DNA of 64,000 bases. It comes from Rikenella microfusus. Its GTDB lineage: Bacteria; Bacteroidota; Bacteroidia; Bacteroidales; Tenuifilaceae. A program made the position numbers and the translations under genes. The DNA is taken from positions 1 to 64,000 of the forward strand of contig DYKO01000008.1 in NCBI GenBank assembly GCA_020722565.1, in the 5' to 3' direction. Shown in pieces: positions 1 through 9,129 of this stretch; within the stretch, counting starts at the first letter, position 1, and every line of letters begins with the position of its first letter. The notes below the pieces were generated by a model. That model ran no database searches and had not been told where the DNA came from. It saw nothing but the letters and a program-made list of their open reading frames with translations.

Positions 1-21
1 CTCCCCTCTCGAAAGCGGGTG

Positions 22-53
22 CAAATGTAGAGCTTCTTTTTGAACCTTGCAAG
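22..53 (-). promoter_or_regulatory. Bacteroidetes-type promoter for a gene beyond the left edge
   Basis: On the minus strand TTG (50-52) is followed after 20 nt by TACATTTG (22-29), a full match to the TAnnTTTG -7 box used by the Bacteroidetes primary sigma factor. Transcription would start near position 15 and run out of the window. The downstream gene cannot be seen. Confidence 0.55.
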
Positions 54-121
54 AGGTGAAAAAAATTTTTTAAATTAAAGATCAAAAAAAATATAACTCA
101 ATGAATGTCAAGAATATTTTT

Positions 122-856
122 TTAAAAAATATTTCGATTAATCTTTTTGAGAAATTTTGATGCAATCTCAATATTTTCAGGTTTGCCAACATCTATAACC
201 TCGGAATTAGAAAGTTCAACTCCTTGAATTATATAATTTTTACATAGTTTAAGATAGGCTTCTACCATTGAGAACTCGCCCTGATGGGGTAGCAAGTTAA
301 AAATGTCAGGGGAAATAATATGGATTCCAGAAAAAGCGAATGCAGTTAGCATTTTTGAGAGGTTAGTAATAATAACCTTCCCTGTAATCATATTACGCCA
401 ACCTGCCAGTGCCATTTGATTGTCAAAAAGGAAAACCCTCGACGACTCCCTTTTGCTTACAGCCAGGGTAGCTATTGCATAAGAGTTCATATGTCGCTCA
501 TACAAATACTGCAAGTCGATATTCGATACTATATCTACATTATGAACCAGAAAAGGTTTACCCTGATCCAGAAATGAACGGGCATGGACAATTGCACCAC
601 CAGTATCCAGCAATCTATCGGTTTCATCTGATATCTCAATTTGAGCATCGAAACGAGAATTGTTAAGAAATTCTATGACCTGGTTGGCATGATGATGAAC
701 ATTCACTATAATATCTCTAAATCCATAGCGAATAAGGTTATTGATGCTAATTTCAAGTAGCGTTTTCCCATTAACCTCAATAAGCGCTTTGGGTTTATCG
801 AATGTCAGGGGTTGCATTCGGGTGCCTAAACCGGCTGCTAAAATCATTGCTCGCAT
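122..856 (-). CDS. Sugar-phosphate nucleotidyltransferase, MurU-like
   Basis: This 244-residue protein is a nucleotidyltransferase of the GT-A-like NTP_transferase family. The N-terminus has the nucleotide-binding signature LAAGLGTRMQPLT followed by KPKALIEVNGK (about residues 7-30), and a VHNVDI metal-binding segment lies near residue 105. Close relatives are mannose-1-phosphate guanylyltransferases and MurU, the MurNAc-1-phosphate uridylyltransferase. It is the last gene of a three-gene minus-strand operon behind an AmgK-like kinase, which favours MurU: AmgK makes MurNAc-1-P and MurU makes UDP-MurNAc, by-passing de novo synthesis. The length fits MurU (about 220-240 residues) and there is no C-terminal hexapeptide domain. 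The substrate is inferred from context; a heptose- or mannose-1-P enzyme cannot be excluded. Confidence 0.75.
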   Translation of the reverse strand: MRAMILAAGLGTRMQPLTFDKPKALIEVNGKTLLEISINNLIRYGFRDIIVNVHHHANQVIEFLNNSRFDAQIEISDETDRLLDTGGAIVHARSFLDQGKPFLVHNVDIVSNIDLQYLYERHMNSYAIATLAVSKRESSRVFLFDNQMALAGWRNMITGKVIITNLSKMLTAFAFSGIHIISPDIFNLLPHQGEFSMVEAYLKLCKNYIIQGVELSNSEVIDVGKPENIEIASKFLKKINRNIF

Positions 857-872
857 GAAAGTAGTTCTTTTA

Positions 873-1001
873 CTATTTGTTGCTGGTGGGTTTACAAATT
901 TTAGATTTCTTGTTCAAGGTTGCCTTGCATTTTCTGCAAACAAAAGCCTTTTTCTCTTTATAATTGCCCGATTGTCCTTTAGCACATTTAGTTTTTGGCA
1001 T
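873..1001 (-). CDS. Small Cys-rich basic protein (42 aa)
   Basis: Reading the gap between the two amino-sugar genes on the minus strand gives a complete ATG-to-TAG frame of 42 codons. The product starts MPKTKCAKGQSGNYKEKKAF and has four cysteines (C6, C22, C25, C36), with a CRKC knuckle at 22-25 and about one third Lys/Arg. The arrangement looks like a minimal zinc ribbon, but no metal binding can be proven from sequence. It begins 6 nt after the upstream kinase stop codon and ends 16 nt before the next start, so it should be co-transcribed and probably translationally coupled. I have an impression that similar small proteins occur in other Bacteroidetes, but I cannot verify this. Function is unknown; nucleic-acid or ribosome binding would be a guess. 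Confidence 0.7.
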   Translation of the reverse strand: MPKTKCAKGQSGNYKEKKAFVCRKCKATLNKKSKICKPTSNK

Positions 1002-1007
1002 GTAAAA

Positions 1008-2417
1008 CTATGATTTATCAATTTCTAAATGGTTGATAGTTACAGCGATGCTCGGAATCTTTCTTAGATGCTCGGCAAGTTGTTCTGCACAAAAAACCGA
1101 ACGATGCTGACCTCCTGTACAACCAAAAGATACTGATAAATGTTTAAAATTTCGGCTAATGTAATCAAAAACCGCAACATCTACAATCGATTTAACTTTT
1201 TCCATGAATTGGATTACAACATCATAACCCAACAAGAACTTTATTACTAAATCATCAATTCCAGTAAGCGATTTGTACTCATCAAATCTGCCAGGATTAG
1301 GCAGAAAGCGGCAATCGAAAACAAAGCCTCCCCCATGTTCAGGATGTACTGGTGGATAACCGTTTTTTAACGAAAAACTATAAATATTAACTGTTAAAAC
1401 ATCGGATAGATTCGTGTTAAAGGAATAAATTTCGATTAACATATTGACCAACTGCTCAACATAACCCAAGCGGTTATTATTAAGTGTTTGCAACAAAGAA
1501 ATCGAATTGTTTAAAGCCAATGGTAAACTTTTAATAAAGTGACCCTTGCGTTCCACTAATCCACGAAATCCATAAGCACCAAGGGTTTGAAGAACTCTCA
1601 GGAGAGCCATGTAGGGAAAAATTTCTCTTAAATGAGAAGCGTTGACGCTTCTGATGCGCCCCAGTTCGTCAATGTAAAGATCAAACAAATTGTTTCGTGT
1701 AGCCTCATCGAAGTTAGCTCTGGCCTGGAATAAAAATGATGCCAAATCGTATAAACCGGGACCGATACGAGCCCCCTGGTAATCAATAAAGTAGGGCTTT
1801 CCCTGATAAACCATAACATTCCTGGACTGGAAATCACGGTACTGCAAAAAACGTAAATCGCATTCCAATACAATATCTGCCAGAAAATCAAAGGCACTTT
1901 CAAGTTTCGACTCGTCGAATGAAATACCTGAAGGTTTAAGTAGACAATACTTAAAGTAGTAAAGATCCCACATCACCGATTTTCTGTCGAAATTCTTTAC
2001 CGGGTAAAGCATATCCTTGTTCAGCTCATCAAAACCAGCTACATTGAATAGTACAAGCTGTTTAATTGTCTGATTTAAAATAGATTGTGTTTCTGTTGAA
2101 ACATCTGGTGCAACTAGCAAATCAAAAAGTGAAGTTTGTCCTAAATCGGTCTGAAGATAATACTGTCTGCAACTGGATTTTGCTAAAATATTTGGCACGG
2201 GTAATCCAACTCTTTCCAAATGTTCAGAGAGGTAAAAAAAGGTATCATTCTCTTTAACATCACTATTAAATGTTCCAATACATGATGTATCGTTATGTTT
2301 CAACCTGAAATAAAGACGGGAAGAGCCAGAACCCTTTATAGGAACAACTAATTGTGGCTTTTTATTAAAATTTTGTTCGAAAAGATGCTCCAAAACTTCA
2401 ATGTGAACGCTTTTCAT
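1008..2417 (-). CDS. AmgK-like amino-sugar kinase fused to RapZ C-terminal domain
   Basis: This is a 469-residue fusion. Residues about 1-320 form an aminoglycoside-phosphotransferase fold kinase: the catalytic loop is QYRDFQSRN (192-200) and the metal-binding segment is FIDYQGARIGPGLYDLASF (210-228), the form found in AmgK, the anomeric MurNAc/GlcNAc kinase. Residues about 340-465 match the RapZ C-terminal domain, with FDCRFLPNPGRF (367-378) and the phosphate-binding-like loop FGCTGGQHRSV (431-441). In E. coli the RapZ C-terminal domain binds glucosamine-6-phosphate. The RapZ N-terminal P-loop kinase domain is absent. The gene heads an operon with the Cys-rich mini-protein and a MurU-like transferase. 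A role in MurNAc salvage with built-in amino-sugar sensing is an inference. The ATG at 2417 is the natural start. Confidence 0.8.
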   Translation of the reverse strand: MKSVHIEVLEHLFEQNFNKKPQLVVPIKGSGSSRLYFRLKHNDTSCIGTFNSDVKENDTFFYLSEHLERVGLPVPNILAKSSCRQYYLQTDLGQTSLFDLLVAPDVSTETQSILNQTIKQLVLFNVAGFDELNKDMLYPVKNFDRKSVMWDLYYFKYCLLKPSGISFDESKLESAFDFLADIVLECDLRFLQYRDFQSRNVMVYQGKPYFIDYQGARIGPGLYDLASFLFQARANFDEATRNNLFDLYIDELGRIRSVNASHLREIFPYMALLRVLQTLGAYGFRGLVERKGHFIKSLPLALNNSISLLQTLNNNRLGYVEQLVNMLIEIYSFNTNLSDVLTVNIYSFSLKNGYPPVHPEHGGGFVFDCRFLPNPGRFDEYKSLTGIDDLVIKFLLGYDVVIQFMEKVKSIVDVAVFDYISRNFKHLSVSFGCTGGQHRSVFCAEQLAEHLRKIPSIAVTINHLEIDKS

Positions 2418-2854
2418 CTATTTATATTTATCTGATGATTCTATTCTTATTATTAAAATATTAGCATTCATAACGTTATTAAACAAAAACACCATAAACC
2501 TTAATTAAGTAAACATTTAACTTATGGGATTACATACTGACAAATTAAAATTTTTAAAAGAGCTGTTAATAAATATTTTATGGAACTATGCCCCAAATCA
2601 CACCCATACTCATGTGCTGACAATAGAGAGAAGGTTGAAATTTTTCCCAGATGGGTGTAGGTCTGGGGGTTCTTCCGCTCGATAATGTTTATCCAGCACA
2701 AACTGACTCAAACAGATTCGCTTAAATATACCCCTGCAGCTATACCCCTGATATCTATGTATTAAAAAAGATTTTATATCAATATCAAGGGACAAACAAA
2801 GATTACCCATAAACGTTTTTTTGAAAAAATGATACTTAAACCTAAACAATACAT
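2418..2854. other. Intergenic region, no gene seen
   Basis: This 437-base AT-rich stretch separates the start of the kinase operon from the end of the DUF554 gene. Frames in it have no recognisable domain or protein-like composition. The promoter of the kinase operon should lie near 2420-2480, but no convincing TTTG/TAnnTTTG pair was found. A slightly GC-richer patch at about 2580-2760 has no assignable function. Confidence 0.4.
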
Positions 2855-3532
2855 TCATAAAAATAACCAAACAAATACTATAATAAAGACAAGCGAAGGA
2901 AGCATATTTACCACATCAAATCGTTTTATTTCTAATATATTGAATCCTAAAGCAACCAGAAGTATTCCACCAATGGCCGATAATTCATTTATAAAGTTTT
3001 CTGGCATAGACTGAAAAGCAAACGATGCCATCAGAGTTAACGATCCCTGATATAACAATAAAGGGATAACCGAGAATAAAACTCCAATTCCTAAAGCCGA
3101 TGCTAAAGCTATAGAGGAAAAACCATCCATTAAACTTTTAAGATATAAAAGTTTAGGAGGATTTCCGGAACCCTCTTCGATAGCCCCAAGAACAGTAAGG
3201 GAGCCCATGCAGTAAAGCAAAAAAGCAACAACCAAGCCCTCGGAAAACTTCTCGTTTCCTATACGAAAGTGGGTTTTAATTCTTTCCGATAATTTTTCCA
3301 GTTTCCCCTGAAGTTCAAGAAGCGTTCCAGAAATCGTTCCCAGAATCAGGCTAAATACAACAAGTAATGGTTGCGAAGTTTTAATAGCCATTGATATTCC
3401 AAGTACAAGGGTAAACAGGCCTACCACATGGAAGAAAACCCTATTATATCTTTCTGGTAAACTTGAACCTACAAACAAACCAATGGCTCCCCCTACTAAT
3501 ACTGCCCCAGCATTGATGAGTGTACCAATCAT
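2855..3532 (-). CDS. DUF554 family membrane protein
   Basis: This is a 225-residue integral membrane protein of the DUF554 (YdfK/YqgA) family. The N-terminus MIGTLINAGAVLVGGAIGLF with its glycine-rich first helix, the LILGTISGTLLELQGKLEKL segment at about 80-100, and repeated helices with short loops are typical; length matches the usual 220-240. About seven hydrophobic segments are visible. The family is a predicted inner-membrane transporter with no established substrate. It appears to be a single gene, with intergenic sequence on both sides. Confidence 0.8.
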   Translation of the reverse strand: MIGTLINAGAVLVGGAIGLFVGSSLPERYNRVFFHVVGLFTLVLGISMAIKTSQPLLVVFSLILGTISGTLLELQGKLEKLSERIKTHFRIGNEKFSEGLVVAFLLYCMGSLTVLGAIEEGSGNPPKLLYLKSLMDGFSSIALASALGIGVLFSVIPLLLYQGSLTLMASFAFQSMPENFINELSAIGGILLVALGFNILEIKRFDVVNMLPSLVFIIVFVWLFL

Positions 3533-3601
3533 ATACGATGAATTAAATTAACAAATTTCAATTCTAAGAAAAAAAAACGAAAATGTATCAATAAAAAATG
3601 C

Positions 3602-3609
3602 TATATTTG
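3602..3609 (+). promoter_or_regulatory. Possible -7 box upstream of the 3.7-kb gene
   Basis: TATATTTG matches TAnnTTTG and lies about 80 nt before the start of the next plus-strand gene. No clear TTTG is present about 20 nt further upstream, so this is a weak call. Confidence 0.3.
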
Positions 3610-3692
3610 ACTTTACTTAGTAAACTATATGGTAAGCACCAATAATAGTTTTTAACCAAATACCTGTAAGACATTTGAAATTATAGTTGCGT

Positions 3693-4172
3693 ATGCCCAT
3701 ACCGATTGGAAAAATGAACCTGAGCCTTCTAAAGAAAAACGAGATCATTGATTTCGTTGAGTTCAACATAACAGGAGATTCAGAAAACTATATTCGCTGT
3801 TCCGATGAATCCTACTACCTGCAAACCAATGTATTCAATATTTTTGCGAGTTGCTTTGAACGGAGCAATCATCTTTTCGATTACATTTCGCCCACCATGT
3901 ATAATGCACGTAGATTCATAGTTCTTAGAAATGAGCTACTTTCGAACTTAGAAAAGCTCCTGGTAATTAAAAATGTGGGGCAGTTTCAAAATTACATGAG
4001 TAGCATTTTCTTAGGAAAGGACTTACTTGAAGTTCTTAAACAATCGGACCCTGATTATGAGAGGCACTGGAGGGGCTACATCCGTAGGCTGATACAGGTT
4101 AACCGCCATCTTATGCGTTTGATTGACCAATGTATTGATGAGGAGCGCGTTCTCTGGGTTATCCCCTACTGA
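3693..4172 (+). CDS. Hypothetical protein (159 aa)
   Basis: This gene is not recognised. The product is a soluble, mainly helical protein of about 159 residues with no signal peptide or membrane segment. It starts MPIPIGKMNLSL and ends in a basic, Leu/Ile-rich helical region (ERHWRGYIRRLIQVNRHLM) and the tail VLWVIPY. ATG at 3693 is preferred over an in-frame TTG two codons earlier; an ATG at 3714 is also possible. It converges on pdxB, with stop codons only a few bases apart. Protein-like composition and a full-length frame support it as a real gene. Confidence 0.6.
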   Translation: MPIPIGKMNLSLLKKNEIIDFVEFNITGDSENYIRCSDESYYLQTNVFNIFASCFERSNHLFDYISPTMYNARRFIVLRNELLSNLEKLLVIKNVGQFQNYMSSIFLGKDLLEVLKQSDPDYERHWRGYIRRLIQVNRHLMRLIDQCIDEERVLWVIPY

Positions 4173-4180
4173 AAGCAATT

Positions 4181-5272
4181 TTATTCTGTTGTACTAAAAC
4201 CTATTATTTGAAGCAGTTCGGCAAGTTTGCCGTGGGCATTAACCGTATGACCAGAGAAATCGCGCCTAAAAGTGTAACTATTCCTGTACTCCTCGAAAGA
4301 ACCGTTCAATTTTCGTATATCGTCGTTATCAATATTATACGAGAAGCCAATGGCCTCAGTAACACTACTCACCGGGCCAATAGCAAGTTTTTGCTTCAAG
4401 GGATCGGGAATGGGCCACCAGGGGTCAATCCCCAAGTTAAAATGACGGCTAATGGCATCGACAACCATTTTGGTAGCCATTACCTTCCCCTCAAGTGAGT
4501 ACCCCGCTATATGGGGCGTAGCCACCAGCGCGCGTTTCAACAAAACTGCATTAATATTGGGTTCCCCCTCCCATACATCAAGTGCAACTTGGGCTTCGGT
4601 ATTCATGTCTAAAAAACCTAGCAATGCGTTCTCATCAATTACCCCACCCCGCGAGGAGTTAACTATGTATACGGTAGGCTTGCATAGCGACAAATTTGAT
4701 TTATCGAGCATGTGGAACGTGGGGTATCTTCCAGATTTAGTTAATGGGACATGAAAGGTCACCACATTAGACATTTTAAGCAAATCTTCAAAATTAACAT
4801 AATCCACTAGTCCTTCAGCCTCAGCCCTATATGGATCGCAGCAAATCACATTCATACCAAGCGCCCTACCAAGAGCCACCACTTTACTGCCAATGCTTCC
4901 AACACCAACAACCCCCAGCGTAAGGGAATCAGGGCGTAGCCCCTTTAAACTTAGCCTTTTAATTATTGCGGCCCCCACCCATTGCTGAACCGCCGGAGAA
5001 TTGCAACCCGGAGCTGTGCTCCATGCAATGCCATTTTCCGAACAGTAACTAGTATCGATATGATCAAATCCGATGGTAGCTGAGGCAATATACTTTACCT
5101 TTGAGCCCTCGAGCAAATCCTTATTGCACCTTGTATGGGTGCGAATGATTATGAAATCGGCATTCCGAACCGAATGGGCATTAATCTCATCACCTTTTTT
5201 ATAATGAATTTCACAGAAAGGTTCTAGTACTCCCTTTATAAAAGGTATATTACTATCAATAATACCAATCAT
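4181..5272 (-). CDS. pdxB: Erythronate-4-phosphate dehydrogenase
   Basis: This 363-residue D-2-hydroxyacid dehydrogenase carries out the second step of DXP-dependent pyridoxal 5'-phosphate synthesis: 4-phosphoerythronate to 2-oxo-3-hydroxy-4-phosphobutanoate. Visible hallmarks are SATIGFDHID (64-73), the NAD-binding loop GVVGVGSIGSKV (120-131), the substrate Arg in NSSRGGVID (R208), the Glu in WEGEP (E237) and the catalytic His in TPHIAGYS (H254). The N-terminal IDSNIPF and the C-terminal extension after residue about 290 (PIPDP onward) distinguish PdxB from other 2-hydroxyacid dehydrogenases such as SerA. The usual PdxB length is about 370-380. It is a single gene with no operon partner here. 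Confidence 0.9.
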   Translation of the reverse strand: MIGIIDSNIPFIKGVLEPFCEIHYKKGDEINAHSVRNADFIIIRTHTRCNKDLLEGSKVKYIASATIGFDHIDTSYCSENGIAWSTAPGCNSPAVQQWVGAAIIKRLSLKGLRPDSLTLGVVGVGSIGSKVVALGRALGMNVICCDPYRAEAEGLVDYVNFEDLLKMSNVVTFHVPLTKSGRYPTFHMLDKSNLSLCKPTVYIVNSSRGGVIDENALLGFLDMNTEAQVALDVWEGEPNINAVLLKRALVATPHIAGYSLEGKVMATKMVVDAISRHFNLGIDPWWPIPDPLKQKLAIGPVSSVTEAIGFSYNIDNDDIRKLNGSFEEYRNSYTFRRDFSGHTVNAHGKLAELLQIIGFSTTE

Positions 5273-5570
5273 GATTTATTATAGAAATTAACCTATTCAG
5301 TAATAAAACTAACTATAACGCTTACAAAAGTCGTCAATTTTTTATATAGATCAACTAAGGACAAAAACAAGATTTATAAAAGGATGTTAAATTCAAAACC
5401 TAAAGCCATGTTTTTAGTAAGCCATTTCTTTTAATCAGTCGCTTGGCTACCAATAGCCGTAATATGTCACTTGAAAATTGCAGTTTGGCTATTTTTTTAC
5501 AATCGATTTTATTTATAATTTATCTTTCGGGCACTAATAATTTTAACCACTAACCTAAACATAACAAACT

Positions 5571-8500
5571 ATGAGAAAAATTTTACTAATTGTGCTTTTA
5601 GCTGCATTACAAGCAATGGGAATAGCCCAATCGTACAAGGTTGGCTATAGCGTAAAGAAGGGAGAAAGACCACCTATTGATTTATCAAAAGTATCCCCTG
5701 ATGCCTACGAGCAAGGTAAACTCCGTATTAAGCTTGCCTCTAATATGGATAAATCAATCCCAACAGATTTGATACTATCCGGAAGCAAGGGGTATGTTGA
5801 AACTGGCATTCAGGCACTTGATGCCTTAAACCAGAAATTTGGTGCAAAGCAGTACAAGCCATTACTTTATAACCTTTATAAGGTGTCAGCAAAAACTGCT
5901 GAATATGAAAATAGGCATAAAGCATGGGGATTTCATTTATGGTTTGAAATCGAACTATCAGCTAAAACTGATATTAAGGATGTAATTAAACAGTACGCAG
6001 AACTCAACGAGGTTGAATTTGCTGAACCAGTATATAAGAAGGTTCTGATAGCAAATGTACCACCAAAAGGAGAATCCGAAAATAACGGAACAAAATGGAC
6101 CCCATCCGATACTCGCTATAATGAGCAATGGCATTACCACAATACCGGCCAACAAGGAGGAACTGTTGATAAGGATATTGATCTGCCCGAAGCATGGGAA
6201 ATTGAAAAAGGAAATTCGGCCGTTGTTGTAGCAGTTATCGATGGTGCTATTCAAACGAACCATCCTGACCTTTCAGGAAATATTTGGTCGGGGGTGGGTT
6301 ACAATTTTGTTGATAACTCATCAACATTAGTTCCCCAACCCCATGGTACCCATGTGGCTGGAACCATTGCTGCCGAAACCAATAATAGCACAGGCGTTTC
6401 AGGAATTGCTGGTGGAACAGGAGCAAACGATGGGGTTAGGCTTATGTCGTGTCAGGTATTCACCGACAATAATAGCGGTGGTTTTGATCAGGCAATGATA
6501 TATGCTGCCGACAATGGTGCTGCCATTTCACAAAACAGTTGGGGTTACACCAGTGTAAATGTATATGAACAAAGTGTTTTAGACGCCATTGATTATTTCA
6601 ACGCTAATGGTGGCGGAACCATAATGAACGGTGGTATAACCATATTTGCAGCTGGCAACAGCAATGCCACGGGGAATTGGTATCCTGGTTGTTATAGCGG
6701 AGTTTTAGCTGTAGCCGCTACCAACAATAATGATGTAAGGAGCTACTATTCAAACTATGGTACATGGGTTGACATATCTGCTCCTGGTGGTGAGCAAAGC
6801 TATGAGAATGATCCCAAGGGTATTCTAAGTACGGTTACCGGAAGTTCCTACGAATTTTATCAGGGAACATCAATGGCTTGCCCTCACGTTTCGGGCGTTG
6901 CAGCTCTTCTACTTTCTAACGCTGCCCGGCACAGTTTTAAACCCACCAGCTCCCAACTTTGGAACCTATTGGTTGACAATGTTGACGATCATTATAGTGT
7001 TAACAGCAACTACAGTGGTCAACTTGGTTCGGGCCGTTTAAATGCAAATCTTGCCATGCAAGCACTACAAAACCTTTACTCAGGGGGAACTCCACCTGCA
7101 ATACCAACAGGGCTTTCTACATCAAATATAACATCAAATAGTGCTAAACTAAACTGGAATGCCGTGAGTGGCGCTACCTCATACGATGTGCAAATTAGAC
7201 CTCAGGGCGGAACTTATGCCACCTATAACGTTACAACTAATTCCTACACTACCACCGGACTAACCGCAAGTACCACCTATGAATGGAGTGTCAGAGCAGT
7301 AAATAGCTATGGGAACAGTGCCTATGCTGCAACTCAAACATTTACAACCCAATCATCGCAAAGTGGAGTAAGTCTCCCATATTCACAAACCTTCAACACC
7401 TCAACCCTACCTACCGGTTGGACAACACAAAATGTTGGTAGTGGAATTACAGAAAGGTGGACAGTTTCCAATACTAATAAGGCTGGGGGTTCAGCTTACG
7501 AAATGAAATGTACCTACCAAAATATAAATCCCGGAACCACCCGTCTTATTACTCCAGCCATTAACACCACAGGAGTTAGCCAGGTATCGCTCACCTTTAA
7601 GCACATGTTGGATGCTTATAGTACGGGAGCAACCTTAAAAGTTCAAACCTCTAACGATAAGACCAACTGGACTAACACTTCGTGGTCGGTTGCCACAACC
7701 AGTTCAAACATTAACGCCACGAGCGTAACCATTAACATTACCTCAAATCTTAACTCACCCACCACCTATATTGCTTTTGTGGTAGATGGAAACATATATA
7801 ATATTGATTACTGGTACATCGATAATGTATCGATAACTGCAGGTTCAGGGGCAACAACCCCAACGGTTACAACAAGTAGCGTAAGCAACATCACCTCGAG
7901 CAGTGCTACCGTATCCGGTAATGTAACCGCCGATGGCGGAGCAACCGTTACCGAACGTGGAATTTGCTACAGCACCTCCCAGAACCCAACCATTACAAAC
8001 AGCAAGGTAGCAAGCGGTTCGGGTATTGGATCCTATAGTGCAACCCTCAGCAGTTTAGCTGCCAATACAACCTACTATGCAAGAGCCTACGCAACCAATG
8101 CCCAGGGAACGTCCTATGGTAGCCAGGTAAATTTCACCACCACTACTTCATCCGTTACCTATTGTACCTCGAAGGGGAATAACGCCACCTACGAGTGGAT
8201 TGATCTTGTTCAGTTTGCTGGCATCAACCGTACATCGGGTAATGATGGTGGCTACAAGAACATGACAAGCATGCAAGCAAACGTTTCGCCAGGATCAACA
8301 TACACATTGTACATTAGCGCTGGTTTCAAAAGCAGCTCTTATACAGAGTACTGGGCCATATGGATTGATTACAACCATAATGGTATTTTTGACGATGCCG
8401 AAAAGGTAGCCAGTGGTTCATCATCGAGCAGCGGAACGCTATCGGCTAGTGTAACTATTCCTGCTACTGCCACTTTGGGTATAACCCGTATGCGTGTAAG

Positions 8501-8876
8501 CATGAAATATAATTCTGCTCAAACCGCCTGCGAAACATTCAGCTATGGTGAAGTGGAGGACTACAGCGTTAACATTACAAACAACGCACCAGCTAATACC
8601 ACTGATGTTCCATTTGCCGAAGAGCTTACAAATAATGGGAATGAAATCTACATCCTGTATCCCAACCCAGCATCTGAAGCAATTAATATCAAACTAATTG
8701 GTATTGAAGGAGAGGTTACTGCCCGAATTTACGACATGCGTGGTGCTGTTGTTAAATTCCAGTTACTAACAGATAGGATTAGCTCCATGGATATTAGTGA
8801 TTTAGCTCCGGGCGTTTATATGATCTCAATTGATGATGAAAAGCAACCTATAGCCAAACAGTTTATCAAAAAGTAG
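5571..8876 (+). CDS. Secreted subtilisin-like (S8) protease with T9SS sorting domain
   Basis: This 1101-residue exported protease has a signal peptide at 1-19 (MRKILLIVLLAALQAMGIAQ), an N-terminal propeptide region to about 175, and an S8 catalytic domain with Asp224 (AVIDGAIQTNHPDL), His258 (HGTHVAGTIAAE), oxyanion Asn363 (AAGNS) and Ser434 (GTSMACPHVSGVAALLL). It is followed by a fibronectin III domain (about 508-593), a jelly-roll/MAM-like region (about 600-757), a second FN3-like domain (about 763-857), a GEVED domain ending FSYGEVEDYSV (about 864-1000), and a Por-type C-terminal sorting domain (about 1025-1101, with YPNPASEAINI and the end GVYMI...KQFIKK). It should cross the outer membrane through the type IX system and be anchored or released. 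A TATCTTTC near-match to the -7 box lies at 5521. A terminator follows. Confidence 0.9.
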   Translation: MRKILLIVLLAALQAMGIAQSYKVGYSVKKGERPPIDLSKVSPDAYEQGKLRIKLASNMDKSIPTDLILSGSKGYVETGIQALDALNQKFGAKQYKPLLYNLYKVSAKTAEYENRHKAWGFHLWFEIELSAKTDIKDVIKQYAELNEVEFAEPVYKKVLIANVPPKGESENNGTKWTPSDTRYNEQWHYHNTGQQGGTVDKDIDLPEAWEIEKGNSAVVVAVIDGAIQTNHPDLSGNIWSGVGYNFVDNSSTLVPQPHGTHVAGTIAAETNNSTGVSGIAGGTGANDGVRLMSCQVFTDNNSGGFDQAMIYAADNGAAISQNSWGYTSVNVYEQSVLDAIDYFNANGGGTIMNGGITIFAAGNSNATGNWYPGCYSGVLAVAATNNNDVRSYYSNYGTWVDISAPGGEQSYENDPKGILSTVTGSSYEFYQGTSMACPHVSGVAALLLSNAARHSFKPTSSQLWNLLVDNVDDHYSVNSNYSGQLGSGRLNANLAMQALQNLYSGGTPPAIPTGLSTSNITSNSAKLNWNAVSGATSYDVQIRPQGGTYATYNVTTNSYTTTGLTASTTYEWSVRAVNSYGNSAYAATQTFTTQSSQSGVSLPYSQTFNTSTLPTGWTTQNVGSGITERWTVSNTNKAGGSAYEMKCTYQNINPGTTRLITPAINTTGVSQVSLTFKHMLDAYSTGATLKVQTSNDKTNWTNTSWSVATTSSNINATSVTINITSNLNSPTTYIAFVVDGNIYNIDYWYIDNVSITAGSGATTPTVTTSSVSNITSSSATVSGNVTADGGATVTERGICYSTSQNPTITNSKVASGSGIGSYSATLSSLAANTTYYARAYATNAQGTSYGSQVNFTTTTSSVTYCTSKGNNATYEWIDLVQFAGINRTSGNDGGYKNMTSMQANVSPGSTYTLYISAGFKSSSYTEYWAIWIDYNHNGIFDDAEKVASGSSSSSGTLSASVTIPATATLGITRMRVSMKYNSAQTACETFSYGEVEDYSVNITNNAPANTTDVPFAEELTNNGNEIYILYPNPASEAINIKLIGIEGEVTARIYDMRGAVVKFQLLTDRISSMDISDLAPGVYMISIDDEKQPIAKQFIKK

Positions 8877-8898
8877 CTACACATACATGCTCATGAAT

Positions 8899-8932
8899 AA
8901 AGAGGAGGGACGCTTTCGTCCCTCCTCTTTTA
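8899..8932 (+). terminator. Rho-independent terminator of the S8 protease gene
   Basis: A near-perfect hairpin AAAGAGGAGGGACG / CGTCCCTCCTCTTT with a short loop lies 23 nt after the protease stop codon and is followed by a short T-rich tail. Confidence 0.8.
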
Positions 8933-9129
8933 TGCCCAATGACTACTGCTAAACTGTACATGATTAAAAATATTACAAGGGCATAAAATATCTTTGATTT
9001 ATTACTAATGAGACAAACTAATCAACAGAAACACTTAAGATTAAAGTGAAACAGCAACTTACAAATTAAAATATGTATTAAAAAGATAGGTTAAATGAAA
9101 CATAAGCCCTACAACTCTATCAGCTTTCA

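Noticed and set aside
741-1013. 90-residue plus-strand frame
   Set aside because: It is the exact complement of the murU-like start and the 42-residue Cys-rich protein; composition is not protein-like and it begins with TTG inside another gene.
2610-3014. Short frames in the gap before the DUF554 gene
   Set aside because: No similarity to any family I know, no promoter or coding-like composition, and overlap with DUF554 in part.
8989-8996. TATCTTTG matching the -7 box
   Set aside because: No plus-strand gene follows; the next gene (galE) is on the other strand.
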